A stretch of DNA of 64,000 nt from Snuella sedimenti (GTDB lineage: Bacteria > Bacteroidota > Bacteroidia > Flavobacteriales > Flavobacteriaceae). Both the position numbers and the translations under genes were made by a program. Below the pieces are notes generated by a model that searched no databases, was not told the origin of the DNA, and was given only the letters and a program-made list of their open reading frames with translations. Position 1 is the stretch's first letter. Every line of letters begins with the position of its first letter. Positions 26,027-35,888 of the stretch are shown piece by piece. The stretch spans positions 186,001 through 250,000 of the forward strand of contig NZ_JAELVQ010000001.1 of the NCBI RefSeq assembly GCF_016428595.1, given 5' to 3'.

Positions 26027-27745
26027 CTAAATATTTTGTTTTTTCAACTCACTAACAATATAATCGCAGGTTCGCCATGACAAAGCCAATATGGTCCAAG
26101 TTGGATTTTTGTCTGCTTGGGACACAAAAGGCCCGGCATCAACAATAAAAACATTATCGACATCGTGCAATTGTTGGTACTTGTTTGTAACCGATTTCTT
26201 TGGATCGTCCCCCATTCGTGTAGTCCCTACCTCGTGTATAATCCTGCCGGGAGCCAACAATCCAAAATCTTCTTCTTCTGTAGGCTTATCTCCTAATGCA
26301 TGACCTCCCATACCATCTATAATCTCTTCGAATGTATCATGCATATGTTTTGCCTGTAACTTTTCATGTTTACTCCATTCGTAATGAAATCTTAACACGG
26401 GAATACCCCATTCATCCACAACATTAGGATCAATCTCACAGTAATTACTTTCCATTGGAATACTTTCACCCCGCCCGGATATGCCTACTATTGCTCCATA
26501 AAACTTCTTAACGTCGTTTCTTAAATCATTTCCATAACCCCCAACATTGGCTCCTATAAACTTGTTTAAAGCATCTATGTTAAATCCGAATCCATATGCC
26601 GGCATCCGAAGCCCTCCAGATATTTCAATATGGTACCCTCTTGGGAAATCTAATTTTTTATTATTACCCCACCACGGTGTGTAGACATGCATGCCACCAA
26701 CACCATCTTCATTATAGGTTTCCCTATCCATTAAATCAGGGACAAATGCACTGCGATTCGACCCCGTTGAATCATGTAGATACTTCCCTACCAGCCCACT
26801 GCTATTCCCTAAGCCATCTTTATGAATTTTACTCTTGGAGTTTAGCAAAATTCGAGCTGTACTACACGCTGAAGCCGCTAAAACAATAACTTTGGCGTTT
26901 AATTTATATTCTTTTCTATCCAGTTTGTTTATAAAAATAACACCTGTTGCCCTGCCAGAATCATCAATAACAACCTCTCTAACCATAGAATCGGTAAAGA
27001 GTTTAATTTGACCGCCTGATTTTTGAGCTGGAAAAATAAGGCATGATCCAGAGGAAAAATCGGCATACGCACTACACGACCTATTACACTGACTGCAATA
27101 AAAGCAAACACCCCTCTCATTATTAATGGCCTTAGTTAAAATTGATAACCGCGAGGGATATACAGGCACATTGGCCTTTCTAGCACCTTTAATGTAATAC
27201 ATTTCATGAAGTCGTGGCTTTGGTGCTGGTAAAAAGAATCCATCAGGGTCATTGGGTAAATTTTCATTACTTCCAAAAACACCAATAAGCTTATCTACTT
27301 TGTCGTAGTAAGGTTTTACATCGTCATAGGAAATTGGCCAATCGTCTCCCAAACCATCTAAACTTTTTCGTTTAAAGTCCAACGGTCCAAATCGCAATGA
27401 AATACGCCCCCAGTGATTGGTTCTTCCTCCTAACATTCTAGAGCGAAACCAATCAAACTTAGTCCCATTCTTTTTTGTATAGGGTTCACCTTCGATATCC
27501 CAACCACCATATGCAGCATCAAAATCTCCAAAATCCCTAGTTGTACTCGCTCCTCTCCTTGGCGATTCGTAAGACCATTTTAACTGTGTCCTTGATTCTG
27601 GATTTGCGGGATCAAAAAACGGTCCCGCCTCAATAACAGCTATATTTAAACCTGCTTCAGATAGTATTTTAGTTGCCATACCACCACCTGCTCCAGATCC
27701 TACAATAATGGCATCAAATATTTCTGGAGATTCTTTTATTTGCAT
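26027..27745 (-). CDS. GMC-family flavoprotein dehydrogenase large subunit
   Basis: The 572-residue FAD enzyme has the dinucleotide-binding motif IIVGSGAGGGMA (about 13-24), GGRTNHWGR (107-115) and the C-terminal HEVGTTRMG and ADKNPTWT segment that supply the active-site His and Asn. Cys214, Cys220 and Cys224 have the C-x5-C-x3-C spacing of the 3Fe-4S ligands of bacterial FAD glucose dehydrogenases, with an extra Cys217. It would oxidise a sugar or glycoside hydroxyl in the periplasm and pass electrons to a cytochrome. It differs considerably from the two plus-strand paralogues, so its substrate may differ. Confidence 0.92.
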   Translation of the reverse strand: MQIKESPEIFDAIIVGSGAGGGMATKILSEAGLNIAVIEAGPFFDPANPESRTQLKWSYESPRRGASTTRDFGDFDAAYGGWDIEGEPYTKKNGTKFDWFRSRMLGGRTNHWGRISLRFGPLDFKRKSLDGLGDDWPISYDDVKPYYDKVDKLIGVFGSNENLPNDPDGFFLPAPKPRLHEMYYIKGARKANVPVYPSRLSILTKAINNERGVCFYCSQCNRSCSAYADFSSGSCLIFPAQKSGGQIKLFTDSMVREVVIDDSGRATGVIFINKLDRKEYKLNAKVIVLAASACSTARILLNSKSKIHKDGLGNSSGLVGKYLHDSTGSNRSAFVPDLMDRETYNEDGVGGMHVYTPWWGNNKKLDFPRGYHIEISGGLRMPAYGFGFNIDALNKFIGANVGGYGNDLRNDVKKFYGAIVGISGRGESIPMESNYCEIDPNVVDEWGIPVLRFHYEWSKHEKLQAKHMHDTFEEIIDGMGGHALGDKPTEEEDFGLLAPGRIIHEVGTTRMGDDPKKSVTNKYQQLHDVDNVFIVDAGPFVSQADKNPTWTILALSWRTCDYIVSELKKQNI

Positions 27746-27776
27746 GGTTTAGTTATTTAAAAATGAATTGTTTTAC

Positions 27777-28829
27777 TTATAACCCTAGTATACTTTTTAA
27801 TTGCTCCTTATCAATTTCAGCCCCAGCAAAGTCATCAAAGCTCTTTCCAACCGCTTCAATAATATGCTTTTGAATAAAAGGCGCTCCTTCTCTGGCGCCT
27901 TGCTCAGACGATTTGATACAGCATTCCCACTCCATAACTGCCCAAACATCGCAATTGTACTTGGTAAGTTTTGAGAAAATACTTTTAAAATCGACTTGGC
28001 CATCACCTAAAGACCTAAATCTGCCTGGACGATCTTCCCAATTTTGATACCCCCCATAAACACCACTCTTTCCTGAAGGTATAAATTCGGCATCCTTAAC
28101 ATGAAACATTTTTATATGTTCATGATAATAATCTATAAACTTTAAATAATCCAATTGCTGTAGCACAAAATGACTTGGATCGTACAATATATTCACTCGT
28201 TTATGATTTCCTGTCGCTTCTAAAAACCGTTCAAAAGTTACACCGTCATGCAAGTCTTCTCCAGGATGAATCTCGTAACAAACGTCTACGCCATTTTCTT
28301 CAAAAACATCCAAAATTGGCAACCAACGCTTAGCCAGCTCTTCAAATCCCATTTCGACTAGTCCGGCTGGTCGTTGTGGCCACGGATACATGGTATGCCA
28401 AAGCAATGCTCCAGAAAATGTAGCATGTGCATTAATCCCTAAATGTTTACTGGCAATGGCCGATTTCTTTACTTGATCCACCGCCCACTCTGTTCGCTTC
28501 TTAGGATTGTTTTTACAGTCGTTAGGGGCAAAATTATCGAACATTAAATCGTAAGCAGGATGAACCGCAACAAGTTGTCCTTGAAGATGGGTCGATAATT
28601 CTGTAATTTCTAACCCATACGATTGTACCTTTCCTTTTAATTCATCACAATAGGTTTTACTAGTAGCAGCCTTATCGATATCGATAAAACGAGATTCCCA
28701 TACAGGGATTTGTATGCCTTTATAACCTAAATCCGATGCCCATTTACAGATACCATCTAAGGTATTGAACGGCGCTTGGTCTCCTGCGAATTGCGCCAAG
28801 AAAACCGCAGGTCCTTTTATTGTTTTCAT
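27777..28829 (-). CDS. TIM-barrel sugar isomerase/epimerase-like protein (cytoplasmic)
   Basis: The 350-residue xylose-isomerase-like TIM barrel has no signal peptide. Candidate metal ligands are Glu in CYEIHPGED, Asp in YDPSHF, His in HVKDAEF and Glu in VMEWEC. The family includes sugar-phosphate epimerases, IolE-like dehydratases and keto-sugar isomerases. Lying between a GMC dehydrogenase and a Gfo/Idh/MocA gene, it probably acts on an oxidised sugar after import. Exact reaction unknown. Confidence 0.85.
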   Translation of the reverse strand: MKTIKGPAVFLAQFAGDQAPFNTLDGICKWASDLGYKGIQIPVWESRFIDIDKAATSKTYCDELKGKVQSYGLEITELSTHLQGQLVAVHPAYDLMFDNFAPNDCKNNPKKRTEWAVDQVKKSAIASKHLGINAHATFSGALLWHTMYPWPQRPAGLVEMGFEELAKRWLPILDVFEENGVDVCYEIHPGEDLHDGVTFERFLEATGNHKRVNILYDPSHFVLQQLDYLKFIDYYHEHIKMFHVKDAEFIPSGKSGVYGGYQNWEDRPGRFRSLGDGQVDFKSIFSKLTKYNCDVWAVMEWECCIKSSEQGAREGAPFIQKHIIEAVGKSFDDFAGAEIDKEQLKSILGL

Positions 28830-28921
28830 CTATTTATTTTATTGTTTTAAAGAACATATTAAATGTTCTTAACTGGTGTTTTGGTTAATTGTTCAAACTA
28901 AACTATTGCCTCTACGCCTGC

Positions 28922-30061
28922 TTAATCTTCAATTTTTAACCAAACATTTCCTTTTTGATGGGACTCAACTGCTTTTTCAATAAAGCTCATCCCTCTAACC
29001 CCATCCATAACTGTTGGAAATTCACCTGAATTATAAGCTTCACCCCGAATTGCTCTAGCCACACCTAAATAGATATTGGCCATAGCATCAAAAATTCCTT
29101 CTGGATGTCCCGGAGGTAACTTTGTACCATCTAATGATAATTCTGAATTATAAGCATGTCCGGGTTTATAGACCTGAACTGGTTTATCATCACTAAGCAC
29201 GTATAAAAAGTTAGGGTTTTCTTGTTCCCATCTAAGTCCTCCTTTATCGCCATAAATGGCTATGGTTAAATTATTCTCCTCCCCAGTAGCAACTTGACTG
29301 GAACGTATAACCCCTTTTGCATTGGTATTGAATCGAACTAACGCCGTCCCATCGATATCCATTTTATTGTCTTCATACAAATAATTAAGATCAGCCAAAA
29401 TGGTATCTATCTGCATACCAGTTGTAAACTCAATCATATTAAAAGCATGCACACCAATATCACCAAAACAACAACTAATCCCCGCTTTTTCAGGATTTAA
29501 CCGCCATGTCGAAGCACGCTTCTCTTTTTCGTGGATAACAGGATTTAACCAGCCTTGATAGTACTGTGCATCTACTTTTTGAATTTTACCAAGCGCACCA
29601 TCCTTTATCATTTCACGCATTTGACGTACCATTGGATACCCTGTATAGGTATGGGTAACAGCAAATACAGCATTGTTCTCTTCTAAAACAGATTGCAGTA
29701 TTTTAGCTTCACTAAACGTTGTAGTCATTGGCTTTTCGCAAATAACATGAAAGCCATTTTTCAACAACTTTTTAGCCATAGGAAAATGCAAAAAATTTGG
29801 CGTAAGTACCGAACACACTTGTATTCTTTCTTCTTTTGGAAGTTTTAATTCTTCCTCTATTAATGTGTCGAAATCTACATAAATACGATCAGTCTTAATA
29901 CCTATTTGCTTTGCGAAATTGATATTCTCTTCCCAAACTGGATTAAATACCGCTCCTACTATTTCGTAATTATCGTTTATAAAAGACGCTATTCTATGAA
30001 GCACTCCAATTAGAGAATCTCCTCCACCTCCAATAATGCCTAACTTTATTTTTCTTGCCAT
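28922..30061 (-). CDS. Gfo/Idh/MocA-family NAD(P)-dependent oxidoreductase (cytoplasmic)
   Basis: The protein has 379 residues, with an N-terminal Rossmann fold (LGIIGGGGDSLIG), the conserved ICEKPMTTTFSEA motif (about 108-120) containing the catalytic-site Lys, and the C-terminal alpha/beta domain with GDIGVHAFNMIEF. There is no signal peptide, so it acts in the cytoplasm, in contrast with the two Tat-bearing family members on the plus-strand arm. Its likely role is reduction of a keto sugar or oxidation of the derived sugar. It is followed by the isomerase-like gene at a spacing of 92 bp. Confidence 0.9.
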   Translation of the reverse strand: MARKIKLGIIGGGGDSLIGVLHRIASFINDNYEIVGAVFNPVWEENINFAKQIGIKTDRIYVDFDTLIEEELKLPKEERIQVCSVLTPNFLHFPMAKKLLKNGFHVICEKPMTTTFSEAKILQSVLEENNAVFAVTHTYTGYPMVRQMREMIKDGALGKIQKVDAQYYQGWLNPVIHEKEKRASTWRLNPEKAGISCCFGDIGVHAFNMIEFTTGMQIDTILADLNYLYEDNKMDIDGTALVRFNTNAKGVIRSSQVATGEENNLTIAIYGDKGGLRWEQENPNFLYVLSDDKPVQVYKPGHAYNSELSLDGTKLPPGHPEGIFDAMANIYLGVARAIRGEAYNSGEFPTVMDGVRGMSFIEKAVESHQKGNVWLKIED

Positions 30062-30096
30062 ATAAATTTAAAAACTTTTATTTTTCTTCAATTAAA

Positions 30097-31278
30097 CTAT
30101 GATTCTTCTGCAACTAGTTGCTGCTTTTTATTTTTCATATAAATACTTAAACCCAAAAACGCTACAATTAAAATTGCCGGTAAAATAGACATAGTTCTCA
30201 ATGCTTCATGAGCACTTGCATTATCCATAAGATTTCCCATTACTGGCAATACCAAGGACACCGAAAACATACCTGCTCCCCCCATTACAGAAAGCCCTAA
30301 AGCACCTGTTTCTGGCAAATACTCTGCTACAAAGCCCAACATTGTTGGCCAGAAAAATGTAACGCCCATAGCAAAAATTGCAGCAGCAGCAAAGGTCATG
30401 CCTCCACTTGTTATGGTTAACAACCATAAACCTATAAAGGTTAGTATTGCAGAATACAATAACATACCCGAAGGTTTCAATTTGTGAACTACTTTTCCAG
30501 CGAACAGCCTACCCAACGCCATAATACCATTGATAAAAGCCAATACCAAAAGCGGTACATCTACCGATGTTTTTAAAAGCGATTCTATACGTTGTGTAGT
30601 ACCCAACTCGGATGCTGCAGTAAGAAACATACAAGCAACCATAAAAAGGAACAATGGCTTTCCTATACTCGAAAACATTTTTTTATTACTTATCCCCATT
30701 TGTACACGCTCTGTAACCGGGAATTTCTGCCCAAAAAACATCGCTCCGTAAATAACTAATGGGATAAACAAAGTTGCAACCATGATTTGCCAACTCAACC
30801 CCATTACATCCATTACCAACCAACCTACAAGCGATCCAATTACAATCCCCCCTGGGAACCACACATGAAATCTATTTAGCATTTTAGTCTTTTCGTTACT
30901 ATACATAGAAGCTACCATAGGATTCAATGCCGCCTCTACCATTCCATTTCCTATACCTATAAATAAGGTCGCCATAAACAATGAAGTCATAGAATCTGCC
31001 ATAAGTGTCCACACAATACCAACAGCATGTGTTACAAATGCAATCCAAGTAATTTTTTTAATTCCCAAAAAATCAACTAGTGGCCCTCCAAATATCATAG
31101 CAAGCGTAAAACCAAAAAAGGCCGGCGTAAAAGCATATCCAATTTGTTCTAATGTTAGCCCTATACCTTCTGGTCCAAAAACGGTTTCCAATCTTGCTCT
31201 AATAGCAAAGGTCATAGCTGTGGTTATTAATGCAAGGCAACTTGCCAAAAAGAGTCTGTTTTTATTAATATCCTCCAT
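30097..31278 (-). CDS. MFS sugar transporter
   Basis: The 393-residue protein has about 12 hydrophobic segments, including GYAFTPAFFGFTLAMIFGG, LFMATLFIGIGNGMVEAAL and VLAFINGIMALGRLFAGKV, the last with the GRLFAGK motif typical of MFS loops. It resembles the FucP-like and nucleoside symporter group. It probably imports the oxidised or cleaved sugar from the periplasm. It lies upstream of the cytoplasmic Gfo/Idh/MocA gene (35 bp). Confidence 0.9.
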   Translation of the reverse strand: MEDINKNRLFLASCLALITTAMTFAIRARLETVFGPEGIGLTLEQIGYAFTPAFFGFTLAMIFGGPLVDFLGIKKITWIAFVTHAVGIVWTLMADSMTSLFMATLFIGIGNGMVEAALNPMVASMYSNEKTKMLNRFHVWFPGGIVIGSLVGWLVMDVMGLSWQIMVATLFIPLVIYGAMFFGQKFPVTERVQMGISNKKMFSSIGKPLFLFMVACMFLTAASELGTTQRIESLLKTSVDVPLLVLAFINGIMALGRLFAGKVVHKLKPSGMLLYSAILTFIGLWLLTITSGGMTFAAAAIFAMGVTFFWPTMLGFVAEYLPETGALGLSVMGGAGMFSVSLVLPVMGNLMDNASAHEALRTMSILPAILIVAFLGLSIYMKNKKQQLVAEES

Positions 31279-31309
31279 TTTTAATGTATTTTAGTTAGTT
31301 AGAATTTTT

Positions 31310-32263
31310 TTAGGAAAGTTTATTACCTACTTTAATCAATAAGTCCCTGGTTAGTTTAATACCTGCTTCTTCAGACACGCTACCCCCTTCAAACTCAACA
31401 CCTACAAAACCATTATAACCAGACTCCTTAACCATTTTCATAATGCGGTAATAATCAATGCTTGTCTCATCACCTTCTGCATTAAAAGCATAAGATTTTG
31501 CACTTACAGCTTTCGCATAAGGCAACAACTCTTGCATACCTACATACCTATCATATTCGTCGGCACAACCGCCATTGCCTCTCGTAATACAAAAGTTCCC
31601 AAAATCTGGCAACGTACCACAATTTTCATTTTTCACCTGTGAAAAAACGTCACTCATCCATTTTCCGTTTGACGAAAAGCCACCATGGTTTTCTACCAAT
31701 ATATTGATGTTTGATCCTTTAGCAAAATCTGAAAGTTGCGTTAATGAGTCTATACTCGCTTTTACAGCTTCAGCTTTATCTTTTCCTCCCGCTAGGTTTA
31801 CGCGAATAGCATGGCAACCTAAAAAGTGAGCAGCCTCCACCCATTTATGATGGTTTTCGATGGCTTCCAATCGTTTCTTTGTATCTGCATTGGCCAAGCC
31901 TCCTTCACCATCAATCATGATCAAAACATTCTGCTGCCCTTCTGATTTTGCTCTATTATTCATTTCTTTTAAATAAGCCATATCTTTTGCCTTATCCTTA
32001 AAAAATGCATTCACATACTCTAAGCCCTCAAAACCAAGACTATTGGCTTTAGCTGCAAAATCAAGGTTATCCATTTTTTTATCAAATAATGCCTTGTGTA
32101 AAGACCATTGTGCTAAGGACAATTTAAAAAACAACGCCTTTTCTTCCTCTACAATATCTGCCATAGTTGTTTTTTTTCCTTGTTGCTTACACGCATACAG
32201 ACCTAACACAGCCAGCGCAGCACTCGTTTGCGTAGTTTTGCTTATAAAATCTCTTCGTTTCAT
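31310..32263 (-). CDS. Tat-exported TIM-barrel sugar isomerase/epimerase-like lipoprotein
   Basis: The 317-residue protein starts with KRRDFISKTTQTS, a twin-arginine signal, and a lipobox-like LGLYAC (Cys25). The TIM barrel carries candidate metal ligands in LVENHGG (Glu), LPDFGNFC (Asp) and GVEFEGG (Glu), and a KSYAFNAEGDE loop. An exported isomerase implies substrate processing in the periplasm before import. It is the gene following the AraC regulator, with a 122 bp AT-rich gap that may hold a promoter. Confidence 0.87.
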   Translation of the reverse strand: MKRRDFISKTTQTSAALAVLGLYACKQQGKKTTMADIVEEEKALFFKLSLAQWSLHKALFDKKMDNLDFAAKANSLGFEGLEYVNAFFKDKAKDMAYLKEMNNRAKSEGQQNVLIMIDGEGGLANADTKKRLEAIENHHKWVEAAHFLGCHAIRVNLAGGKDKAEAVKASIDSLTQLSDFAKGSNINILVENHGGFSSNGKWMSDVFSQVKNENCGTLPDFGNFCITRGNGGCADEYDRYVGMQELLPYAKAVSAKSYAFNAEGDETSIDYYRIMKMVKESGYNGFVGVEFEGGSVSEEAGIKLTRDLLIKVGNKLS

Positions 32264-32385
32264 TTTTTAAATAATATTTTAGTATTGGTTAATCTGATTA
32301 TTTTGATAAATACGTGAAAATATATAATAGAATTTATAATCCTGTGTATTTTTATTCAGTGAAAGATTTTAAACAAGCAACCAAA

Positions 32386-33438
32386 TTAAACAGCAATTTC
32401 AGCAGACTTTAATCGGTATTCATTAGGCGAACATTTTTCATGCTTCTTAAACACTGTTGAAAAATACTGACTTGTTGCAAAACCACACATATACGCCACC
32501 TCAGTAATCGACACCCCATCATTTTCCCTGAGTATTCTTTTCGACATCTCCAATCGTCTCATCGTTAAATAACGCATTGGTGTTAAATTAGTTAACTGCT
32601 TACAGTGATGCGTAAACCGCGTCAATCCAACTCCAGCAGACTGCGCCATCAACTCAATTGTCCAATTTTCCGAAAGATTCTTTTCTAGCTCGTTCAAGAA
32701 AAACTGGACACTTCTTGAACTATCCGTCAAAGATTCATTTAAAACAATATCATCTGCATCCAATATATCGAGCAATAATATCAACAAATAATTAACAAGC
32801 AAACGTATTCGGGAAGCATTACTCCCATTAACATCTTTATTAACCGCCTTATTAATACGCAAAAAACACTCCCTTACTCGCTGATCTGTCTTAAAAATAG
32901 ATTTTTCATTTTGTCTCAAAATAGTGGTAAGCCTCAATAAATCGGAAGGCGTCAAAGTTATCCAATCCGGCCAAACCCATTCCTGGTGCGGCCTGCGAAC
33001 CCCCAAATCTATAATAACCCAATAAAATTTACCCATACCAATATTAGGATTACCTACTTTATGCGCTTCCCACGGCCTTGTTATGGTTAAATGATTGGGC
33101 GTCAACAAAACCTCTTTACCTTCCTGAGCATAAGGCATGGACCCCGACTCTAAAAAATGAAACTCAATACCCTCATTCCTATGCCAATCCAAGCCCCAAT
33201 CTTGCGGCTCATCTGCATCCCAATAACCAATACTATTAAGACCTAAAGTATTACCATCCAAACGATCGCCCGGATAGGTATGCCTCGCCAACGCCTTAAA
33301 CTTTAGCTTTTTCCTGTCTACCGCATCAACCAAAGGCAAACAAGTATCGGCATGATACACTACCCCATCCGCTTCATACGGCTGTATTTCCTGTATATTT
33401 GTTTTCACTGAAAAAAATTGAACATTAAATCCCTGCAA
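32386..33438 (-). CDS. AraC-family transcriptional regulator
   Basis: The 350-residue protein has an N-terminal cupin-like sensor (about 85-150: FHFLESGSMPYAQEGKEVLLTPNHLTITRPWEAH) and a C-terminal double helix-turn-helix (about 245-345), with LMAQSAGVGLTRFTHHCKQL and ITEVAYMCGFATSQYFSTVFKKH. An alternative GTG start at residue 11 is possible. It sits at the junction of the two divergent sugar-oxidation arms, 79 bp from the plus-strand GMC gene, so it probably controls both arms in response to a sugar. The 79 bp gap is AT-rich without a clear operator. Confidence 0.92.
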   Translation of the reverse strand: MQGFNVQFFSVKTNIQEIQPYEADGVVYHADTCLPLVDAVDRKKLKFKALARHTYPGDRLDGNTLGLNSIGYWDADEPQDWGLDWHRNEGIEFHFLESGSMPYAQEGKEVLLTPNHLTITRPWEAHKVGNPNIGMGKFYWVIIDLGVRRPHQEWVWPDWITLTPSDLLRLTTILRQNEKSIFKTDQRVRECFLRINKAVNKDVNGSNASRIRLLVNYLLILLLDILDADDIVLNESLTDSSRSVQFFLNELEKNLSENWTIELMAQSAGVGLTRFTHHCKQLTNLTPMRYLTMRRLEMSKRILRENDGVSITEVAYMCGFATSQYFSTVFKKHEKCSPNEYRLKSAEIAV

Positions 33439-33517
33439 AATAGTTAATTTTCATGAATTTAAATACCTTGCTTTTTAATTAGCCTAATTTTATTAAAATT
33501 TTAACTTAACAATCTAC

Positions 33518-35242
33518 ATGTATACAGCTTGTTTGAACCCAACTGAAGAAACCTATGACGCAATCGTTGTAGGGACTGGAATTTCTGGAGGATGGGCCGC
33601 TAAAGAACTTTGTGAAAAAGGACTAAAAACCTTAGTTCTTGAACGAGGAAAAATGATTAAACACGTTGAAGATTACCATACTGCACATCTAGACCCTTGG
33701 GACTTACCAAATGGGGGTGCCCCAACTAGGGAAACATTAGAACACAAATACAAACAAAACAGATCTGGCATATATATAATGTATGGAGCACAACAGCATT
33801 ATTTTGTAGACGACATAAAACACCCATACAACGAGGACAGACGCTTTGATTGGATTAGAGGCTACCATGTGGGCGGACGCTCTATTATGTGGGGCAGACA
33901 AAGTTACCGATTAAGTGATATTGATTTTGAAGCAAACAAAAAAGATGGACACGGCGTAGATTGGCCGGTAAGATACAAAGACATAGCGCCTTGGTATAGT
34001 CACGTAGAAGAATACATAGGTGTAAGTGGTGAAAAACTAGGGCTACCACAATTACCAGACGGTGAGTTTCTAAAACCTATGAACTTGAACTGTGTAGAAG
34101 CCCATTTAAAAGAAAAGATTGCTGAAAATTTTGACGACAGGATTCTTACCATAGGAAGAACTGCCCACATTACGGAGGGATCGAAACCAGGGCTTGGGAG
34201 GAGCACTTGTCAATACAGGAACAGATGTATGAGAGGTTGTCCGTTTGGCGCTTATTTTAGCAGTAACTCATCCACACTTCCAGCCGCAGAGGCTACGGGC
34301 AATATGACCCTAAGACCTCACTCCATTGTAAGCGAGATTATCTACGATGAAGATTTAGGGAAAGCCACAGGTGTTAAAGTTATTGATGCCGAAACAAAAG
34401 AAACACACACCTTCAAAGCCAAGATTATTTTCTTGTGCGCATCCTCTATTGCATCAGCCTCCATATTATTACAGTCAAAATCCAAACGCTTCCCTAACGG
34501 CTTAGGGAACGATAGTGGCGAACTAGGCCATAACATCATGGATCATCATTTTAAAATAGGAGCAAAAGCTACAGTGGAAGGTTTTGATGATAAATATTAT
34601 AAGGGCAGGCGTCCTACCGGCATTTACATCCCACGATTCAGAAACTTAGGCGGCAAAACAAACACACCAAATTTCTTACGAGGCTATGGTTTCCAAGGGG
34701 GCGCTACCAGAGGCGACTTTAGTGAACTGGTTGCCGAACTTAAGTACGGTGCCGAATTAAAAGAAGAAATATTAAAACCTGGCACCTGGAATGTTGGCTT
34801 GTTAGGGTTTGGAGAAACCTTACCTAGCCATAACAACAGAATGTATCTTGATTACAATAAAAAAGACGAGTGGGGTTTACCTACTGTCACCTTTGATGCC
34901 GATTTTGGAGAAAATGAATTAGCAATGCGTGAAGACATGAAAAATGAAGCTGTTAAAATGTTAAAAGCTGCCGGCTATAAAAATGTTAAAGGCTACGACC
35001 AAACAGATAAAAGAGCCATGGGGCTTGGAATACACGAAATGGGTACAGCAAGAATGGGACACGACCCAAAAACATCGGTACTCAACAAATACAATCAAAT
35101 ACATGCCTGTAAAAACGTATTTATTACCGACGGATCCTTTATGGCATCTTCTGGCTGCCAAAACCCATCGCTTACATACATGGCTTTTACAGCTAGAGCA
35201 GCAAACTATGCCGCTGAAGAATTAAAAAAATCTAATCTTTAA
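33518..35242 (+). CDS. GMC-family flavoprotein dehydrogenase large subunit with probable 3Fe-4S site
   Basis: The 574-residue protein has the FAD motif VVGTGISGGWAA (about 17-28), GGRSIMWGRQSYR and active-site His506 (HEMGTARMG) and Asn549 (QNPSLTY). Cys231, Cys237 and Cys241 form the C-x5-C-x3-C pattern known to bind a 3Fe-4S cluster in FAD-dependent glucose dehydrogenase. No signal peptide is present; export would ride on the small subunit encoded 12 bp downstream. It is closely similar throughout to the GMC protein at 35889-37607, indicating tandem duplication. The substrate is probably a glycoside C3 hydroxyl, by analogy with LacA-type enzymes. Confidence 0.93.
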   Translation: MYTACLNPTEETYDAIVVGTGISGGWAAKELCEKGLKTLVLERGKMIKHVEDYHTAHLDPWDLPNGGAPTRETLEHKYKQNRSGIYIMYGAQQHYFVDDIKHPYNEDRRFDWIRGYHVGGRSIMWGRQSYRLSDIDFEANKKDGHGVDWPVRYKDIAPWYSHVEEYIGVSGEKLGLPQLPDGEFLKPMNLNCVEAHLKEKIAENFDDRILTIGRTAHITEGSKPGLGRSTCQYRNRCMRGCPFGAYFSSNSSTLPAAEATGNMTLRPHSIVSEIIYDEDLGKATGVKVIDAETKETHTFKAKIIFLCASSIASASILLQSKSKRFPNGLGNDSGELGHNIMDHHFKIGAKATVEGFDDKYYKGRRPTGIYIPRFRNLGGKTNTPNFLRGYGFQGGATRGDFSELVAELKYGAELKEEILKPGTWNVGLLGFGETLPSHNNRMYLDYNKKDEWGLPTVTFDADFGENELAMREDMKNEAVKMLKAAGYKNVKGYDQTDKRAMGLGIHEMGTARMGHDPKTSVLNKYNQIHACKNVFITDGSFMASSGCQNPSLTYMAFTARAANYAAEELKKSNL

Positions 35243-35254
35243 TCGACAGGTTTT

Positions 35255-35845
35255 ATGAAAAGAAGAGAAGCACTAAAGAAGTTAGGTTTAGGAACAGGTA
35301 TGGTTGTCGCTTCCCCTGCTCTTATTAGTTTTTTACAAAGTTGCAACAACGAAACAAGCACATGGCGACCTTCATTTTTAACGGAAGCACAAGGCATCGT
35401 TTTAACTGCTATTGTTGATGTTATCTTACCCAAAACAGATACCCCTTCTGCATCCGAAGTTAACATTCCCCAATTTATAGACAACTATTTTAACGAAGTT
35501 TATGAATTGGACGAGCAAAAAAAGACACTAGCAGCATTCGAAAAGCTAACAAACATTATTACATCAGAGTACAACAAAAACATCCGTAAAGTTACCGAAG
35601 AACAATACAAAATGGTCTTAGATAGTCATATGACCTTAAAAGCACCTAAGCAAGATAACAATAAAGAAATAACCATTTCTAACTTATTGAACACTATAAA
35701 ATGGATGACCATAAACGCTTATAGAACAACCGAACTTATAGGTGAAACTGTACTGGCTTACGACCCAGTTCCGGGTGCTAGTTATTGCGACGACTTAAAC
35801 AACTTAACACAAGGTAAAGCTTGGTCCATAAAATATGGCCAATAA
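35255..35845 (+). CDS. Gluconate 2-dehydrogenase subunit 3-like small subunit, Tat lipoprotein
   Basis: The 196-residue protein begins KRREALKKLGLGTG, a Tat motif, with a lipobox-like LQSC (about Cys30). The family core is present in LTAIVDVILPKTDTPSASEVNIPQFID and the ending VLAYDPVPG. It should be the partner and exporter of the preceding GMC subunit (12 bp upstream). It is a paralogue of the protein at 37611-38225. Confidence 0.92.
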   Translation: MKRREALKKLGLGTGMVVASPALISFLQSCNNETSTWRPSFLTEAQGIVLTAIVDVILPKTDTPSASEVNIPQFIDNYFNEVYELDEQKKTLAAFEKLTNIITSEYNKNIRKVTEEQYKMVLDSHMTLKAPKQDNNKEITISNLLNTIKWMTINAYRTTELIGETVLAYDPVPGASYCDDLNNLTQGKAWSIKYGQ

Positions 35846-35888
35846 AAAACTATTAAACAATCATTTTTAATTCTTTAATCTCTATACC